Source: Clostridiales bacterium (lineage in GTDB: Bacteria; Bacillota; Clostridia; Lachnospirales; JAQSXR01). From it: 64,000 nucleotides of DNA. The translations under genes and the position numbers were made by a program. The notes beneath the pieces are model-generated. The model ran no database searches. It saw only the letters and a program-made list of their open reading frames with translations, and was not told where the DNA came from. The stretch lies in assembly GCA_029256575.1 (NCBI GenBank), contig JAQSXR010000001.1, forward strand, positions 1 to 64,000, in the 5' to 3' direction. Shown one piece after another: positions 25,971 to 35,284 of the stretch (position 1 is the stretch's first letter; every line of letters begins with the position of its first letter).

Positions 25971-27663
25971 ATGATTTTATTAACGACAGATAAAGTTACA
26001 AAAAGTTATAGTGAAAAAGTTTTGCTTAAAGATATTTCTTTTTCCCTCAATGATGGGGATAAGGTTGGTGTTATAGGTATAAATGGAACTGGAAAATCCA
26101 CCTTTCTAAAAATTATAGCAGGTTTAGAAGATGCAGATAGTGGAAGTGTAACAAAAACAAAAGGGGTGAGAATCGGATATTTGCCTCAAAATCCAGTTTT
26201 TGAAGATAATGTTACAGTGCTCGAGCAAGTATTTAAAGGAAATGAAATTAGTAATACGAACCAAGCCAAAGAATATGAAGCTAAGAGTATTCTAAATAAG
26301 CTTGGGATAACTGATTTTGATAAAAATGTTAGTCAATTATCTGGTGGAGAAAAAAAGCGAATAGCGATTGCAACTGCACTAATTAATCCTTGTGAAATAT
26401 TAATTATGGATGAACCAACAAACCATATCGATAGTGAAATGGTTATGTGGCTTGAAAAATATCTAGAAAAATATACTGGTGCAATTATTATGGTTACTCA
26501 TGATAGATATTTTTTAGATCGAGTAACAAATAAGATAGTTGAAATATCAGATGGAAGCTTATATAGTTATTCTTCTAATTACAGTGAATACCTACGACTT
26601 AAGGCGGAACGTATAGAAATGGAAATAAGTACGGAACGTAAGAATATGAGTCTCTACAGAAAAGAATTAGATTGGATAATGCGTGGTCCAAGAGCGAGAG
26701 CAACAAAAAGTAAATCAAGAATAGATAGATTCGAAGAGCTTGAAAATAGAAAAAAACCAACTGATGATGAGAAAATTGAGTTAAACTCCGTTTCATCAAG
26801 ACTTGGGAAAAAGACAATAGAAGTAGTAGTCAACCCTTCTGAAAATGATAGTAGGGGACTTGAAGCCAGATAGTGGAGAAGTTATAATCGGAGATACTGT
26901 AAAGATAGGTTATTTTTCTCAGGAAGGCGAGAGTATGGACAATAATCTTAGAGTTATTGACTATATTAAAAATATTGCTGAGATAATAACAACGGTTGAT
27001 GGAACGGTCACAGCTTCACAAATGTTGGAGAGGTTCTTATTTCCAGCAGATTTACAATACAATGTAATTGGAAGATTATCTGGAGGAGAAAGACGAAGAC
27101 TTTATCTATTAAGCATCCTAGTGAAAGCTCCAAATGTACTATTACTGGATGAACCGACGAATGACCTAGATATTGAAACCCTTTCAATTTTAGAGGACTA
27201 TTTAGAGAGCTTTAATGGAGCTGTTGTTGTTGTATCACATGATAGATATTTCTTAGATAGGGTAGTGGATCGTATCTTTGAATACCAAGAAGACTCTACT
27301 CTAAAACAATATTTAGGTGGATATACGGATTATTTGGAACAAAAGCAATCTGATATTCAGGTAACTACCGTATCATCTATTGATAAGAGTAAAAAAGAAA
27401 ACACAAATAATAGTAATAATAATAAAAAGTTGAAATTTAGCTTTAAAGAGCAATATGAATTCGACAGAATTGATGATGAAATTGCTGATCTAGAAGATAA
27501 AAAAGATAAACTTCAAAAAGAAATTAATAATGCCTCGAATGATTATATTCGTCTTCAAGAACTGATGAATGAGATGCAAAATCTTGATCTTGAGTTAGAA
27601 AATAAAACGGAACGCTGGATTTACTTAAATGAATTGGCGGATAAAATCCAAAATAGTAAATAA
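25971..27663 (+). pseudogene. ABC-F ATPase gene with internal deletion and frameshift
   Basis: ABC-F proteins have two ATP-binding domains and act on the ribosome. The first domain is complete: Walker A GINGTGKST near residue 36, LSGGE, and LIMDEPTNHID. The linker follows, with WIMRGPRARATKSKSRIDRFEEL. At about 26827 the frame passes from KTIEVV straight into bases that read STLLKMIVGDLKPDSGE in another frame. The part that should hold the second Walker A motif and the strand before it, roughly 36 codons by family comparison, is missing, and its length is not a multiple of three. The first frame ends at 26873. The second half (26845-27663) still has LSGGERRR and LLLDEPTNDLD plus a C-terminal coiled coil. 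Loss of function is likely. Confidence 0.85.
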
Positions 27664-27676
27664 ATAATAGTAATGA

Positions 27677-27856
27677 ATGAATAGCGCCACATATATTTTG
27701 ATTTTGGCTGCCTTACCTTCAAGCGGTATATTTCTTACAAGCCTCTGTACGCATAAAAAAGCTCACTTTGTTCGCTTTTTTATAGAGTCTTGACGAAATA
27801 TGAGCACCGCTTTCAGACGGTCACGCCAAAATCAATATATATGTGGCGCTATTCAT
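27677..27856. mobile_element. 180-bp fold-back element (MITE-like)
   Basis: The ends form a 32-bp inverted repeat with one mismatch (27677-27708 and 27825-27856), reading ATGAATAGCGCCACATAT inward. The inside continues to pair: AAGCGGT/ACCGCTT, ATATTT/AAATAT, CAAG-CTCT/AGAG-CTTG and ATAAAAAAGC/GCTTTTTTAT around CTCACTTTGTTC. The whole segment can thus fold into one long hairpin. No frame is present. This looks like a non-autonomous fold-back transposon or a structured RNA; clear target duplications were not found. Confidence 0.75.
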
Positions 27857-28153
27857 ATCGTAGGGTATGGGATTATATGAAAGAATTAGGGAGAAGAGCA
27901 TAAAAGAAGTTGGGATAAAGGGGGATATTGTGAAGAAATATTTAAGGAGAAGAAACATTTAGGAAGTTGGGATAAAGGGGGATTAAGGAGAAGAAACAAG
28001 GAGAAGAAACATTTAAGGTTTATAAGTAGGAATCGTTAAGAATTTGGGGTTAAAGTCTTGGAATAGGTAGGGTATGAGAGAAAGAGATTTTGAGGTTGGG
28101 GAGGCTGTTTTGGGTTGTTTTGGGTAATTTTTTTGCTTTATTTGGAAATTATA
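27857..28153. repeat. Degenerate purine-rich repeats
   Basis: This non-coding stretch holds GAAGTTGGGATAAAGGGGGA twice (from 27906 and from 27963) and AAGGAGAAGAAAC three times (27944, 27985 and 27998). All are purine-rich on the plus strand. No gene, hairpin or conserved RNA was recognised in the rest. Confidence 0.7.
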
Positions 28154-28207
28154 TTGACAAATTTTTGTCAAGTGATATAATACAATGTGTATATACCGTA
28201 TATATAC
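28154..28207 (+). promoter_or_regulatory. natAB promoter with downstream dyad
   Basis: TTGACA (28154-28159), 16 bases, TATAAT (28176-28181). TTGACAAATTTTTGTCAA is itself a palindrome. Just after the -10, GTATATA (28189-28195) and TATATAC (28201-28207) form an inverted repeat like the GTATATA-type sites of small GntR (YtrA-like) regulators of ABC operons. No such regulator gene is in the window. Confidence 0.65.
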
Positions 28208-28321
28208 TGAATATAGTAAGGGATACTTACATAGTGGGTTATATATTCAATATGATGTATTATTTGTAGTTGTCATTGGGTAGGAAGTAGTTAAATATGA
28301 TAAAAATGGAGGAATTTTGAG

Positions 28322-29227
28322 ATGAAGCTTATAGCAAATAATTTAACAAAAAGCTTTGCTGAGAAAGAAGTTTTGCAAAGTATCAGTTTAGAAGCACAAA
28401 GTGGTCAAGCAATGGGTCTTCTTGGACGAAATGGTGCTGGTAAAACAACGACAATTCGTATTATTATGGGAGTTTTCCCAGGGGATTCTGGTCAAATAAC
28501 TATCGATGGAGAAAAAATTAATAGAGATAAATTTAAAATTGGTTACTTACCTGAGGAACGTGGTCTTTATCCGAAAAAAGAGATACTTGAACAGATGACA
28601 TATTTGGGTGTTTTAAAAGGCATGAATAGTAAAGATGCAAGAAAATCTTCGATTAAATGGCTTGAAAGACTAGGTATGACAGAGTATACCAATAAAAAAC
28701 TAACAACACTTTCAAAAGGTAATCAACAAAAAATTCAACTTGCAGCAACTTTAGTTTCAAATCCTGACATTGTTATCTTAGATGAACCTTTTTCAGGCTT
28801 AGATCCTGTAAATGCAATGCTATTAAAGGATGTTGTAAAAGAATTAATTGTAGAAGATAAAATTGTCCTTTTCTCAAGTCATCAAATGAATTATATAGAA
28901 GAATTTTGTGATAACATAGCAATATTAAATAAAGGAAAGATTGTTTTATCAGGTAATTTAAAAGAAATTAAGCGTAGTTACGATAGAAGTAAAATGGTAG
29001 TTCTCTCTACCCAACAAGATAAAATAGAAGAATTTTGTAAGACTTCTTTGAATAAGATGGTAGTTGGATTAGATAGAACAGCAGATGGGCTAATGATTCA
29101 ACTTGATTCAGCATCAAAAAAGAATGAATTTTTATCTTTATTATCTCAACAAAATTATGACATTGATGGAATGTATGTATATGAGCCATCTCTTAATGAC
29201 ATATTTGTGGAATATACGGAGGATTAG
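28322..29227 (+). CDS. natA: NatA-like ABC transporter ATPase
   Basis: The 301-residue ATPase has Walker A GRNGAGKTT near residue 38, a Q-loop region PEERGLYPKKE, signature LSKGNQQK, Walker B IVILDEPFSGLD and the switch His in LFSSHQM. The PEERGLYPK segment and the C-terminal DUF4162 domain (about 215-300) are typical of NatA-type sodium or drug export ATPases. It pairs with the permease three bases downstream. GGAGG precedes the ATG. The exported substrate is inferred only from family likeness. Confidence 0.88.
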   Translation: MKLIANNLTKSFAEKEVLQSISLEAQSGQAMGLLGRNGAGKTTTIRIIMGVFPGDSGQITIDGEKINRDKFKIGYLPEERGLYPKKEILEQMTYLGVLKGMNSKDARKSSIKWLERLGMTEYTNKKLTTLSKGNQQKIQLAATLVSNPDIVILDEPFSGLDPVNAMLLKDVVKELIVEDKIVLFSSHQMNYIEEFCDNIAILNKGKIVLSGNLKEIKRSYDRSKMVVLSTQQDKIEEFCKTSLNKMVVGLDRTADGLMIQLDSASKKNEFLSLLSQQNYDIDGMYVYEPSLNDIFVEYTED

Positions 29228-29230
29228 AGG

Positions 29231-30496
29231 ATGAAACAATTTATTAATATTTTGAAATTTGAATATGGAACATACTTGAAAAATAAAGCCTTTATTATTA
29301 TTACAATTCTCATGATGTTAATTGTAGGTGTTGGATTAACAGTGCCTAGAATTATCGATATGGTTGAAAATAAAAAGGGTGATACAAATGTAGGTGATAC
29401 TGATGTAGATGACACAGAATTACCGATAGTAGCTTTTGTTGATAATTTTTCTACGGATATACAAGCCTCATTAACATTATTCCAAGAAAAACTTCCTGAC
29501 AAGGAAATTGTTTTGGTAGATATTGATGAAAGTGAAATCAAGAAAAGTGTAGAAGAAGGAAAATATGAATCAGCAGTAGTCGTAACAGGTGCAAAAAATT
29601 ATAAATATATCGTAAATGATATCAAAATGTATGATACAACAAGAGATTCAATCAAGGAAATAATGATATACAAATATAGAGTTGATACAATGCAATCTCT
29701 TGGTTTATCGATGGATCAAACAAATGATTTGTTAAATGTAGAGATTCAAGGAGAAGTAGTCCAAAGTGGTAAAGATCAATTCATGAACTTTATATACACC
29801 TATGTAATGGTATTTGCTTTATACATTGTTATTATGTTATATGGTCAACTAGTAGCTAGTGGGGTTGCGTCAGAAAAAAGTTCAAGAGCTATGGAATTAT
29901 TGATAACTTCTGCAAAACCATCAAGCCTTATGTTCGGTAAAGTAATCGGTATTGGTTTAGCAGGGTTAACACAGATGGTATTAATTATATCATCAGGGGT
30001 AATATCATTCATTTTAAACAAAGATTTTATTGATGGCAGTGGTATGTTAAGTCAAGTCTTAGACATCCCAGCTTCTACATTAGTTTATATGTTAATATTC
30101 TTTGTTCTTGGATACTTTATCTATGCATTTATGTATGCAGCATTGGCATCTCTTGCAAGTAGGGTTGAAGATATGACTACTTTAGTAATGCCAGTTACGC
30201 TTATATTCGTTGTTATGTTTATGGTTACAATGATGTCTATGTCAAGTGGCAATGTTGATTCAACGCTAATGAAAGTATGTTCATTCTTACCAATTACATC
30301 ACCTATGGCTATGTTTGTAAGAATTACAATGGGTAATGTTAAGTTTTTTGAAATAATAATATCTATCGTACTATTAATAGGATCAACACTTGGTATTGGA
30401 TATTTAGCTTCTGGTATTTATAGAATGGGTGTTTTACTTTATGGTAAAACTCCAAAGCCAAGCGAAATATTTAAGATGTTGAAATCTTCTAGATAA
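29231..30496 (+). CDS. natB: NatB-like ABC-2 permease
   Basis: The 421-residue membrane protein has an N-terminal TM helix (about 20-40), a large extracytoplasmic domain (about 45-180) and five to six TM helices between 190 and 400, as in ABC-2 permeases of the NatB/YhaP group. VASGVASEKSSRAMELLITSAKPSSLMFGKVIG is the conserved cytoplasmic coupling segment. With NatA it should form an exporter, perhaps of Na+ or a toxic compound. GGGTGATACAAATGTAGGTG near residue 53 encodes a short acidic DTNVGDTDVDDTE repeat, a small expansion. Confidence 0.88.
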   Translation: MKQFINILKFEYGTYLKNKAFIIITILMMLIVGVGLTVPRIIDMVENKKGDTNVGDTDVDDTELPIVAFVDNFSTDIQASLTLFQEKLPDKEIVLVDIDESEIKKSVEEGKYESAVVVTGAKNYKYIVNDIKMYDTTRDSIKEIMIYKYRVDTMQSLGLSMDQTNDLLNVEIQGEVVQSGKDQFMNFIYTYVMVFALYIVIMLYGQLVASGVASEKSSRAMELLITSAKPSSLMFGKVIGIGLAGLTQMVLIISSGVISFILNKDFIDGSGMLSQVLDIPASTLVYMLIFFVLGYFIYAFMYAALASLASRVEDMTTLVMPVTLIFVVMFMVTMMSMSSGNVDSTLMKVCSFLPITSPMAMFVRITMGNVKFFEIIISIVLLIGSTLGIGYLASGIYRMGVLLYGKTPKPSEIFKMLKSSR

Positions 30497-30506
30497 TTTA
30501 TTAAAA

Positions 30507-30542
<36 letters not shown>

Positions 30543-30559
30543 TTTAATTTGAAACAAAG

Positions 30560-30610
30560 AAAAGGATTTATTACATAAAGTAATAAGTCCTTTTGTTATA
30601 CTATTTTGAA
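30560..30610 (+). terminator. natAB terminator
   Basis: AAAAGGATTTATTAC pairs with GTAATAAGTCCTTTT (one wobble) across a five-base loop. The right arm supplies the T run, then GTTATACTATTTT. Confidence 0.7.
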
Positions 30611-30683
30611 GCACACTATTGAATTTGGGACAAGTATTTGTTAAGATAATAGCTAGAGTGATTTACAGAAAGGAACAAATAAA

Positions 30684-31622
30684 ATGAAATGGACACAAAT
30701 TAAATTAACTACAACTGCTGAGGCAGTCGAGGCAGTGGCATATACATTAGGGGAACTTGGTATTCAAGGAATTGAAATAAAAGATAACCAACCACTGACT
30801 GAAGATGAAAAAAGACAGATGTATGTTGATCTTGTTGATGTATTACCGAATCAAGATGACAACAATACTTATATATACTTTTACTTATCAGAGCTTGAAG
30901 ATATCGATGAAAAAGTATTGATAATTAAAGAAGCAATAGACGAATTAAAGGAATTTGTTGATATTGGAGAAGCTACATTAACGCTTTCACAAACGGATGA
31001 AATTGATTGGGCGAATAATTGGAAGAAGTATTTTAAGCCATTTAGAGTGGAAGATAATATAGTTATAAAGCCATCTTGGGAGATTTACGAAAAAGAAAAT
31101 AATGATGATATAATAATTGAAATAGATCCAGGTATGGCATTTGGATCAGGAACACACGAAACAACAAGTTTATGTATTAAATGTCTAAATAAATATATTA
31201 AAAAAGATTCTCTCGTTATTGATGTTGGTTGTGGAAGCGGAATCTTGGGAATTGTAGCATCAAAATTAGGTGCAAAACAAGTTTCATGTATTGATATAGA
31301 TATTAACGCTGTAACGGTTGCAAAGGAAAACGTTGAGATAAATAATGTTACTCATAATGTACATGTTGAACAAGGCGACTTACTTCAAACAGCAACACAA
31401 AAAGCGGATATTATTGTAGCAAATATTCTAGCTGATGTAATTATAATGTTGACAAAAGATATTAGGAAATTTATTGCAGATGATGGGGTGTTTATTTCTT
31501 CTGGAATTATTCAGGACAAAGTAGAAAGCGTTCTTCAAGAATTAAAGAATAATGAGTTTGAAGTTATTGAGATAATCAGGAAAGGCGAATGGGCTGCAAT
31601 TGTCGCAAAATGCTCAGAGTGA
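30684..31622 (+). CDS. prmA: Ribosomal protein L11 methyltransferase
   Basis: PrmA methylates ribosomal protein L11 with SAM. The 312-residue protein has the N-terminal recognition domain (1-110), IDPGMAFGSGTHETTSLC (about 150-167), the SAM loop VIDVGCGSGILGI (about 178-190) and the NILADVI motif after the second strand, all typical. GAAAGGAAC precedes the ATG. It starts an operon with rsmE, six bases downstream, and cheY; the prmA-rsmE pair is conserved in many Firmicutes. Confidence 0.96.
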   Translation: MKWTQIKLTTTAEAVEAVAYTLGELGIQGIEIKDNQPLTEDEKRQMYVDLVDVLPNQDDNNTYIYFYLSELEDIDEKVLIIKEAIDELKEFVDIGEATLTLSQTDEIDWANNWKKYFKPFRVEDNIVIKPSWEIYEKENNDDIIIEIDPGMAFGSGTHETTSLCIKCLNKYIKKDSLVIDVGCGSGILGIVASKLGAKQVSCIDIDINAVTVAKENVEINNVTHNVHVEQGDLLQTATQKADIIVANILADVIIMLTKDIRKFIADDGVFISSGIIQDKVESVLQELKNNEFEVIEIIRKGEWAAIVAKCSE

Positions 31623-31628
31623 TAAAAT

Positions 31629-32366
31629 ATGTATCAATTTTTTGTAGAACCTAGTCAAATAAGTGAAAAAAGTATATTAATAAATGGTGCTGATGTCAAT
31701 CATATAAAGAATGTTCTACGCCTAAGAGTTGGTGAAAATATTTCAATAAGTGATGGACAAGGAGAAACATTCTATTGTATAATAGACTTAATTAGTGATA
31801 ATACTATAGTAGCTAATATAATTGATAGACGCAAATCTTCAAAAGAACTTAAGACAAAGATATTTTTGTTTCAGGGGCTACCAAAAAAAGATAAATTTGA
31901 GCTTATTATTCAAAAAGCAGTTGAACTAGGTGTTTATGAAATAATACCTGTGATTACTGCGAGAACTATTGTTAAGCTAGATGATAAAAAAGAACTAAAA
32001 AAAAGTAACAGGTGGGACAGCATTGCTGAAAGTGCAGCAAAACAAGCAGGGAGAGATATTATTCCGAAAGTTAAAGCTCCTATGAAATATAAAGAGGCTT
32101 TAGAGTATGCTAGAAGTTTGGAAAAGAATATTATTCCATATGAAATGGCTACTAATGTTATGCATTCGAAACAAGTAATAAGTAATATGCAATGTTCCTC
32201 CGTAGGTGTTTTTATTGGTCCTGAGGGCGGATTCGAAGAAGGGGAAGTGAAAATGGCTGTAGATAACAATATAGTCCCGATTACACTTGGAAAACGAATT
32301 TTAAGAACGGAGACAGCTGGGATAACAGTAATGTCTTTGCTTATGTTTAGTATAGAGGAGGACTAG
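31629..32366 (+). CDS. rsmE: 16S rRNA (uracil(1498)-N(3))-methyltransferase
   Basis: The 245-residue SPOUT enzyme methylates U1498 of 16S rRNA. An N-terminal PUA-like domain starts MYQFFVEPSQI and has HIKNVLRLRVGE; the knot domain has FQGLPKKDKFELIIQKAVELG, ESAAKQAGRDIIP, IGPEGGFEEGEV and LGKRILRTETA, which form the SAM site. Length is normal. The gene lies six bases after prmA and two bases before the CheY gene, so one operon is clear. Confidence 0.96.
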   Translation: MYQFFVEPSQISEKSILINGADVNHIKNVLRLRVGENISISDGQGETFYCIIDLISDNTIVANIIDRRKSSKELKTKIFLFQGLPKKDKFELIIQKAVELGVYEIIPVITARTIVKLDDKKELKKSNRWDSIAESAAKQAGRDIIPKVKAPMKYKEALEYARSLEKNIIPYEMATNVMHSKQVISNMQCSSVGVFIGPEGGFEEGEVKMAVDNNIVPITLGKRILRTETAGITVMSLLMFSIEED

Positions 32367-32368
32367 AA

Positions 32369-32737
32369 ATGGCATTTAGAGTGGCAATTGTAGATGATGC
32401 AGTTTTTATGAGAACTGTACTAAAAAAAATGCTATCTGATGAAGTTAATATTGAAATTGTTGGGGAAGGAAGTAATGGTCATGAGGCAATAAAGCTCGCA
32501 CAGGACTTAAAGCCGGATATTATTACGTTAGACATTACTATGCCAGAGATGGATGGAGTTTCTGCTTTACCTGAGATTTTAAAAGTAAGTCCAAATACAA
32601 GAGTTATTATGTGCTCAGCTATGGGACAACAACCAATGGTTGTTGAAGCAATTAAAAAAGGTGCAAAAGATTTTATTGTAAAACCTTTTCAAAAACCTAG
32701 AGTAGTACAAGCGATAGAAAATGCAATGAAGATGTAG
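32369..32737 (+). CDS. cheY: CheY-like single-domain response regulator
   Basis: A 122-residue receiver without an output domain. The acidic pair is in VDDAVF (8-13), the phospho-acceptor Asp in TLDITMPEMDG (near 54), Thr/Ser in MCSAMG and Lys in VKPFQKP. It is closest to CheY of motile Firmicutes, which carries signal from CheA to the flagellar switch, but no other chemotaxis gene is near. GAGGAGGAC overlaps the end of rsmE and places the ATG two bases after that stop. A hairpin (32760-32783) follows. Confidence 0.88.
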   Translation: MAFRVAIVDDAVFMRTVLKKMLSDEVNIEIVGEGSNGHEAIKLAQDLKPDIITLDITMPEMDGVSALPEILKVSPNTRVIMCSAMGQQPMVVEAIKKGAKDFIVKPFQKPRVVQAIENAMKM

Positions 32738-32759
32738 TTATATATAATGGTATTCACAG

Positions 32760-32788
32760 GTAGGTATTCAAATGGATACCTACTTTAT
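32760..32788 (+). terminator. Terminator-like hairpin after cheY
   Basis: GTAGGTAT (32760-32767) pairs with ATACCTAC (32776-32783), followed by TTTATTATT. A frame in the next gene would read through it from 32747, which supports the later start at 32822. Confidence 0.65.
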
Positions 32789-32821
32789 TATTGTATATTA
32801 TACAAGTTAGGAGTACGGAAA

Positions 32822-33976
32822 ATGCAAGTTTATTTTGATAATGCGGCAACAACAAAGCCAACAAAACAAGTAATTGATAAAATGATTCAAGTTTATTCGG
32901 ACGATTATGGAAATACATCATCTTTGCATACCAAGGGAATTGAAGCGGAAAACCATATTAAAGAGTCTAGATTTGGAATTGCAAAATTACTCAAGGTTGA
33001 GGAAAAAGAGTTGTATTTTACATCTGGAGGAACAGAATCTAATAATACTGCAATATTTGGTGCGGCATATGCAAATCAGAGAATGGGAAAACACATTATA
33101 ACAACAAGCATTGAACATGCTTCCGTTACGAATGTATTGTTACAGCTTGAAAAAGAAGGCTTTGAAATTACATTTTTAACGGTAGATGAAAAAGGATTAA
33201 TTTCACTAAATGAACTAGAAAAATCAATAAGATCAGATACAATACTAGTATCAACAATTTATGTAAATAATGAAATAGGAATCGTGCAAGATGTAGAGAG
33301 AATCGGTAAACTAATAAAACGTGTTAATCCTAAAACCTTATATCATGTTGATGCAGTTCAGGCTTATGGTAAGCTAAATATTTATCCGAATAAACAAAAT
33401 ATTGATTTATTATCTGCAAGTTCTCATAAAATTCATGGACCGAAGGGTGTTGGTCTTTTATTTGTAAAAGAAAAAACAAAACTAAGACCATTGATATTTG
33501 GCGGTGATCACCAAAGAGGTATGCGCTCAGGAACTGAAAATACACCTGGTGTCGTGGGATTCTACGTAGCAACAAATAATATGTACAGCAACATAGCTTT
33601 GATTACAGATAAACTTAAGGAAATAAAACTGTATTTTTTAGATAGAATAAAGGAAATAGAAGATATTCAAATAAATTCTGATGTTTCACTTACTGCGCCA
33701 CATATTGTAAGTATTAGTTTTAAAGATATCAAAAGTGAAGTTTTATTACACGCCTTAGAAACAAAAGGAATTTATATCTCCACTGGATCAGCATGCTCTT
33801 CCAACAAACCGGGGAAAAGTTCAACTATTTCAGCGATTGGTGTGGATAAGATATTTGCAGACGGAACAATTCGATTTAGTTTTTGTATGGATAATACACT
33901 TGAGGAAGTAGATTACTGCATAGATACATTAAAACAAGAACTATCAATATTAAGAAAGTATACGAGGAAGAAATAA
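32822..33976 (+). CDS. Cysteine desulfurase (NifS/IscS family), ThiI partner
   Basis: The 384-residue PLP enzyme takes sulfur from cysteine. Conserved parts are VYFDNAATTKP (3-13), SIEHASV with the PLP-stacking His99, HVDAVQ, the Schiff-base Lys203 in SSHKIHGPKG, and the catalytic Cys in STGSACSSNKP near 325. AGGAG (32809-32813) fits ATG 32822; a frame from 32747 crosses the cheY hairpin and is rejected. thiI begins at the base after its stop, so this enzyme most likely feeds persulfide to ThiI, like NifZ in Bacillus, rather than general Fe-S assembly. Confidence 0.94.
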   Translation: MQVYFDNAATTKPTKQVIDKMIQVYSDDYGNTSSLHTKGIEAENHIKESRFGIAKLLKVEEKELYFTSGGTESNNTAIFGAAYANQRMGKHIITTSIEHASVTNVLLQLEKEGFEITFLTVDEKGLISLNELEKSIRSDTILVSTIYVNNEIGIVQDVERIGKLIKRVNPKTLYHVDAVQAYGKLNIYPNKQNIDLLSASSHKIHGPKGVGLLFVKEKTKLRPLIFGGDHQRGMRSGTENTPGVVGFYVATNNMYSNIALITDKLKEIKLYFLDRIKEIEDIQINSDVSLTAPHIVSISFKDIKSEVLLHALETKGIYISTGSACSSNKPGKSSTISAIGVDKIFADGTIRFSFCMDNTLEEVDYCIDTLKQELSILRKYTRKK

Positions 33977-35161
33977 ATGAACGGTATTTTTAAAGCTTTT
34001 TTAGTGAAGTACGGAGAAATAGGAATTAAAGGCAAGAATAGATATATATTTGAAAATGCATTAATGGATCAAATACGTTATGCGCTTAAACCATTTGGTG
34101 ATTTCTATGTATTAAAGGAACAAGGCAGAATAATTGTTGAAGCACATGATGAGTTTGATTACGATGATGTTATTGGAGCATTGACAAAAGTATTTGGAAT
34201 TGTTGCTATTTGTCCAGTAGCAGTAGTTGAGAATAATGAATGGGAAAACTTAAAGAATGAAGCAACAGCTTACATGAAGATGATTTATGAGGAGAAAGAG
34301 CTTACATTTAAAGTGGCAGCAAGACGTTCTGATAAAGCTTATCCATTAGATTCTATGGAGATTTGTGCTAAAATGGGTGAACATATTTTAGATACTTGTC
34401 CGAATCTTAATGTAGATGTTCATAATCCGGAAGTTAAACTTAATGTTGAAATTAGAAATAAGACATATTTATTTTCACTTGTTATACCAGGTCCTGGAGG
34501 AATGCCAGTAGGGAGTAATGGAAAAGCAATGCTATTATTATCTGGTGGAATAGATAGTCCGGTTGCAGGGTATATGATTGCAAAGAGAGGCGTTGCACTT
34601 GAAGCAGTTTATTTCCACTCACATCCATATACTAGTGATAGAGCAAAACAAAAAGTTGTAGATTTAGCTGGGATTGTAGCTAGATATTCAGGTCCAATTA
34701 AGTTGCATGTGGTACCTTTTACAGAGATTCAACTATATATTCATGAAAAAACTCCACATGAACAATTAACAATTATAATGAGAAGAATTATGATGCAAAT
34801 AGCGGAAAAGATAGCAGATAAACAAGGAGCACTTGGACTAATTACGGGAGAGAGTATTGGACAAGTAGCAAGTCAAACGATTCAAAGCTTAAATTGCACA
34901 AACGCAGTATGTAGTATGCCAGTATTTAGACCTGTAATAGGCTTTGATAAGCAAGAAATAGTAAATATTTCTCAAAGAATTGGAACTTATGAAACATCAA
35001 TTTTACCATTTGAAGATTGCTGTACTATATTCGTTGCAAAACATCCAGTAACGAAACCAAATTTAAAAGCTATTATGAGATCAGAGGAAATGCTAATTGA
35101 AATGAATGCTATGATAGAAAGAGCAATTAATGAAACAGAAGTAATACTTGCTCAAAGATAA
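33977..35161 (+). CDS. thiI: tRNA 4-thiouridine synthetase ThiI
   Basis: The 394-residue protein makes s4U at position 8 of tRNA and may help thiamine thiazole synthesis. It has the ferredoxin-like N-terminal domain with KYGEIGIKGKNR (12-23), a THUMP domain (about 60-165) and a PP-loop ATPase domain with LSGGIDSPVAGYM near 187. The rhodanese-like C-terminal domain of the E. coli protein is absent, as in Bacillus; the sulfur then goes directly from the cysteine desulfurase encoded just upstream. Cys in LNCTNAVCSMPVF and FEDCCT are conserved in this group. Confidence 0.96.
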   Translation: MNGIFKAFLVKYGEIGIKGKNRYIFENALMDQIRYALKPFGDFYVLKEQGRIIVEAHDEFDYDDVIGALTKVFGIVAICPVAVVENNEWENLKNEATAYMKMIYEEKELTFKVAARRSDKAYPLDSMEICAKMGEHILDTCPNLNVDVHNPEVKLNVEIRNKTYLFSLVIPGPGGMPVGSNGKAMLLLSGGIDSPVAGYMIAKRGVALEAVYFHSHPYTSDRAKQKVVDLAGIVARYSGPIKLHVVPFTEIQLYIHEKTPHEQLTIIMRRIMMQIAEKIADKQGALGLITGESIGQVASQTIQSLNCTNAVCSMPVFRPVIGFDKQEIVNISQRIGTYETSILPFEDCCTIFVAKHPVTKPNLKAIMRSEEMLIEMNAMIERAINETEVILAQR

Positions 35162-35245
35162 AATTGTCATTTTTGGAAGAAACAAGTAAGGTATTGAAGG
35201 TAGTATGTATTTACAAGTTGCTAAATTACGAGTAGAATAATAATA

Positions 35246-35259
35246 GAGACAGCTGTCTC
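35246..35259. promoter_or_regulatory. Perfect palindrome before the ArsR-like regulator gene
   Basis: GAGACAGCTGTCTC is a perfect 14-bp palindrome 25 bases before the start of the regulator gene. Autoregulation is a reasonable guess, not shown. Confidence 0.45.
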
Positions 35260-35284
35260 CTAATAAAGAAGTGGAGGCTAATTT

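Noticed and set aside
32747..32821. Longer N terminus of the cysteine desulfurase
   Set aside because: It would read through the cheY hairpin, and AGGAG fits the later ATG before the conserved VYFDNAATT.
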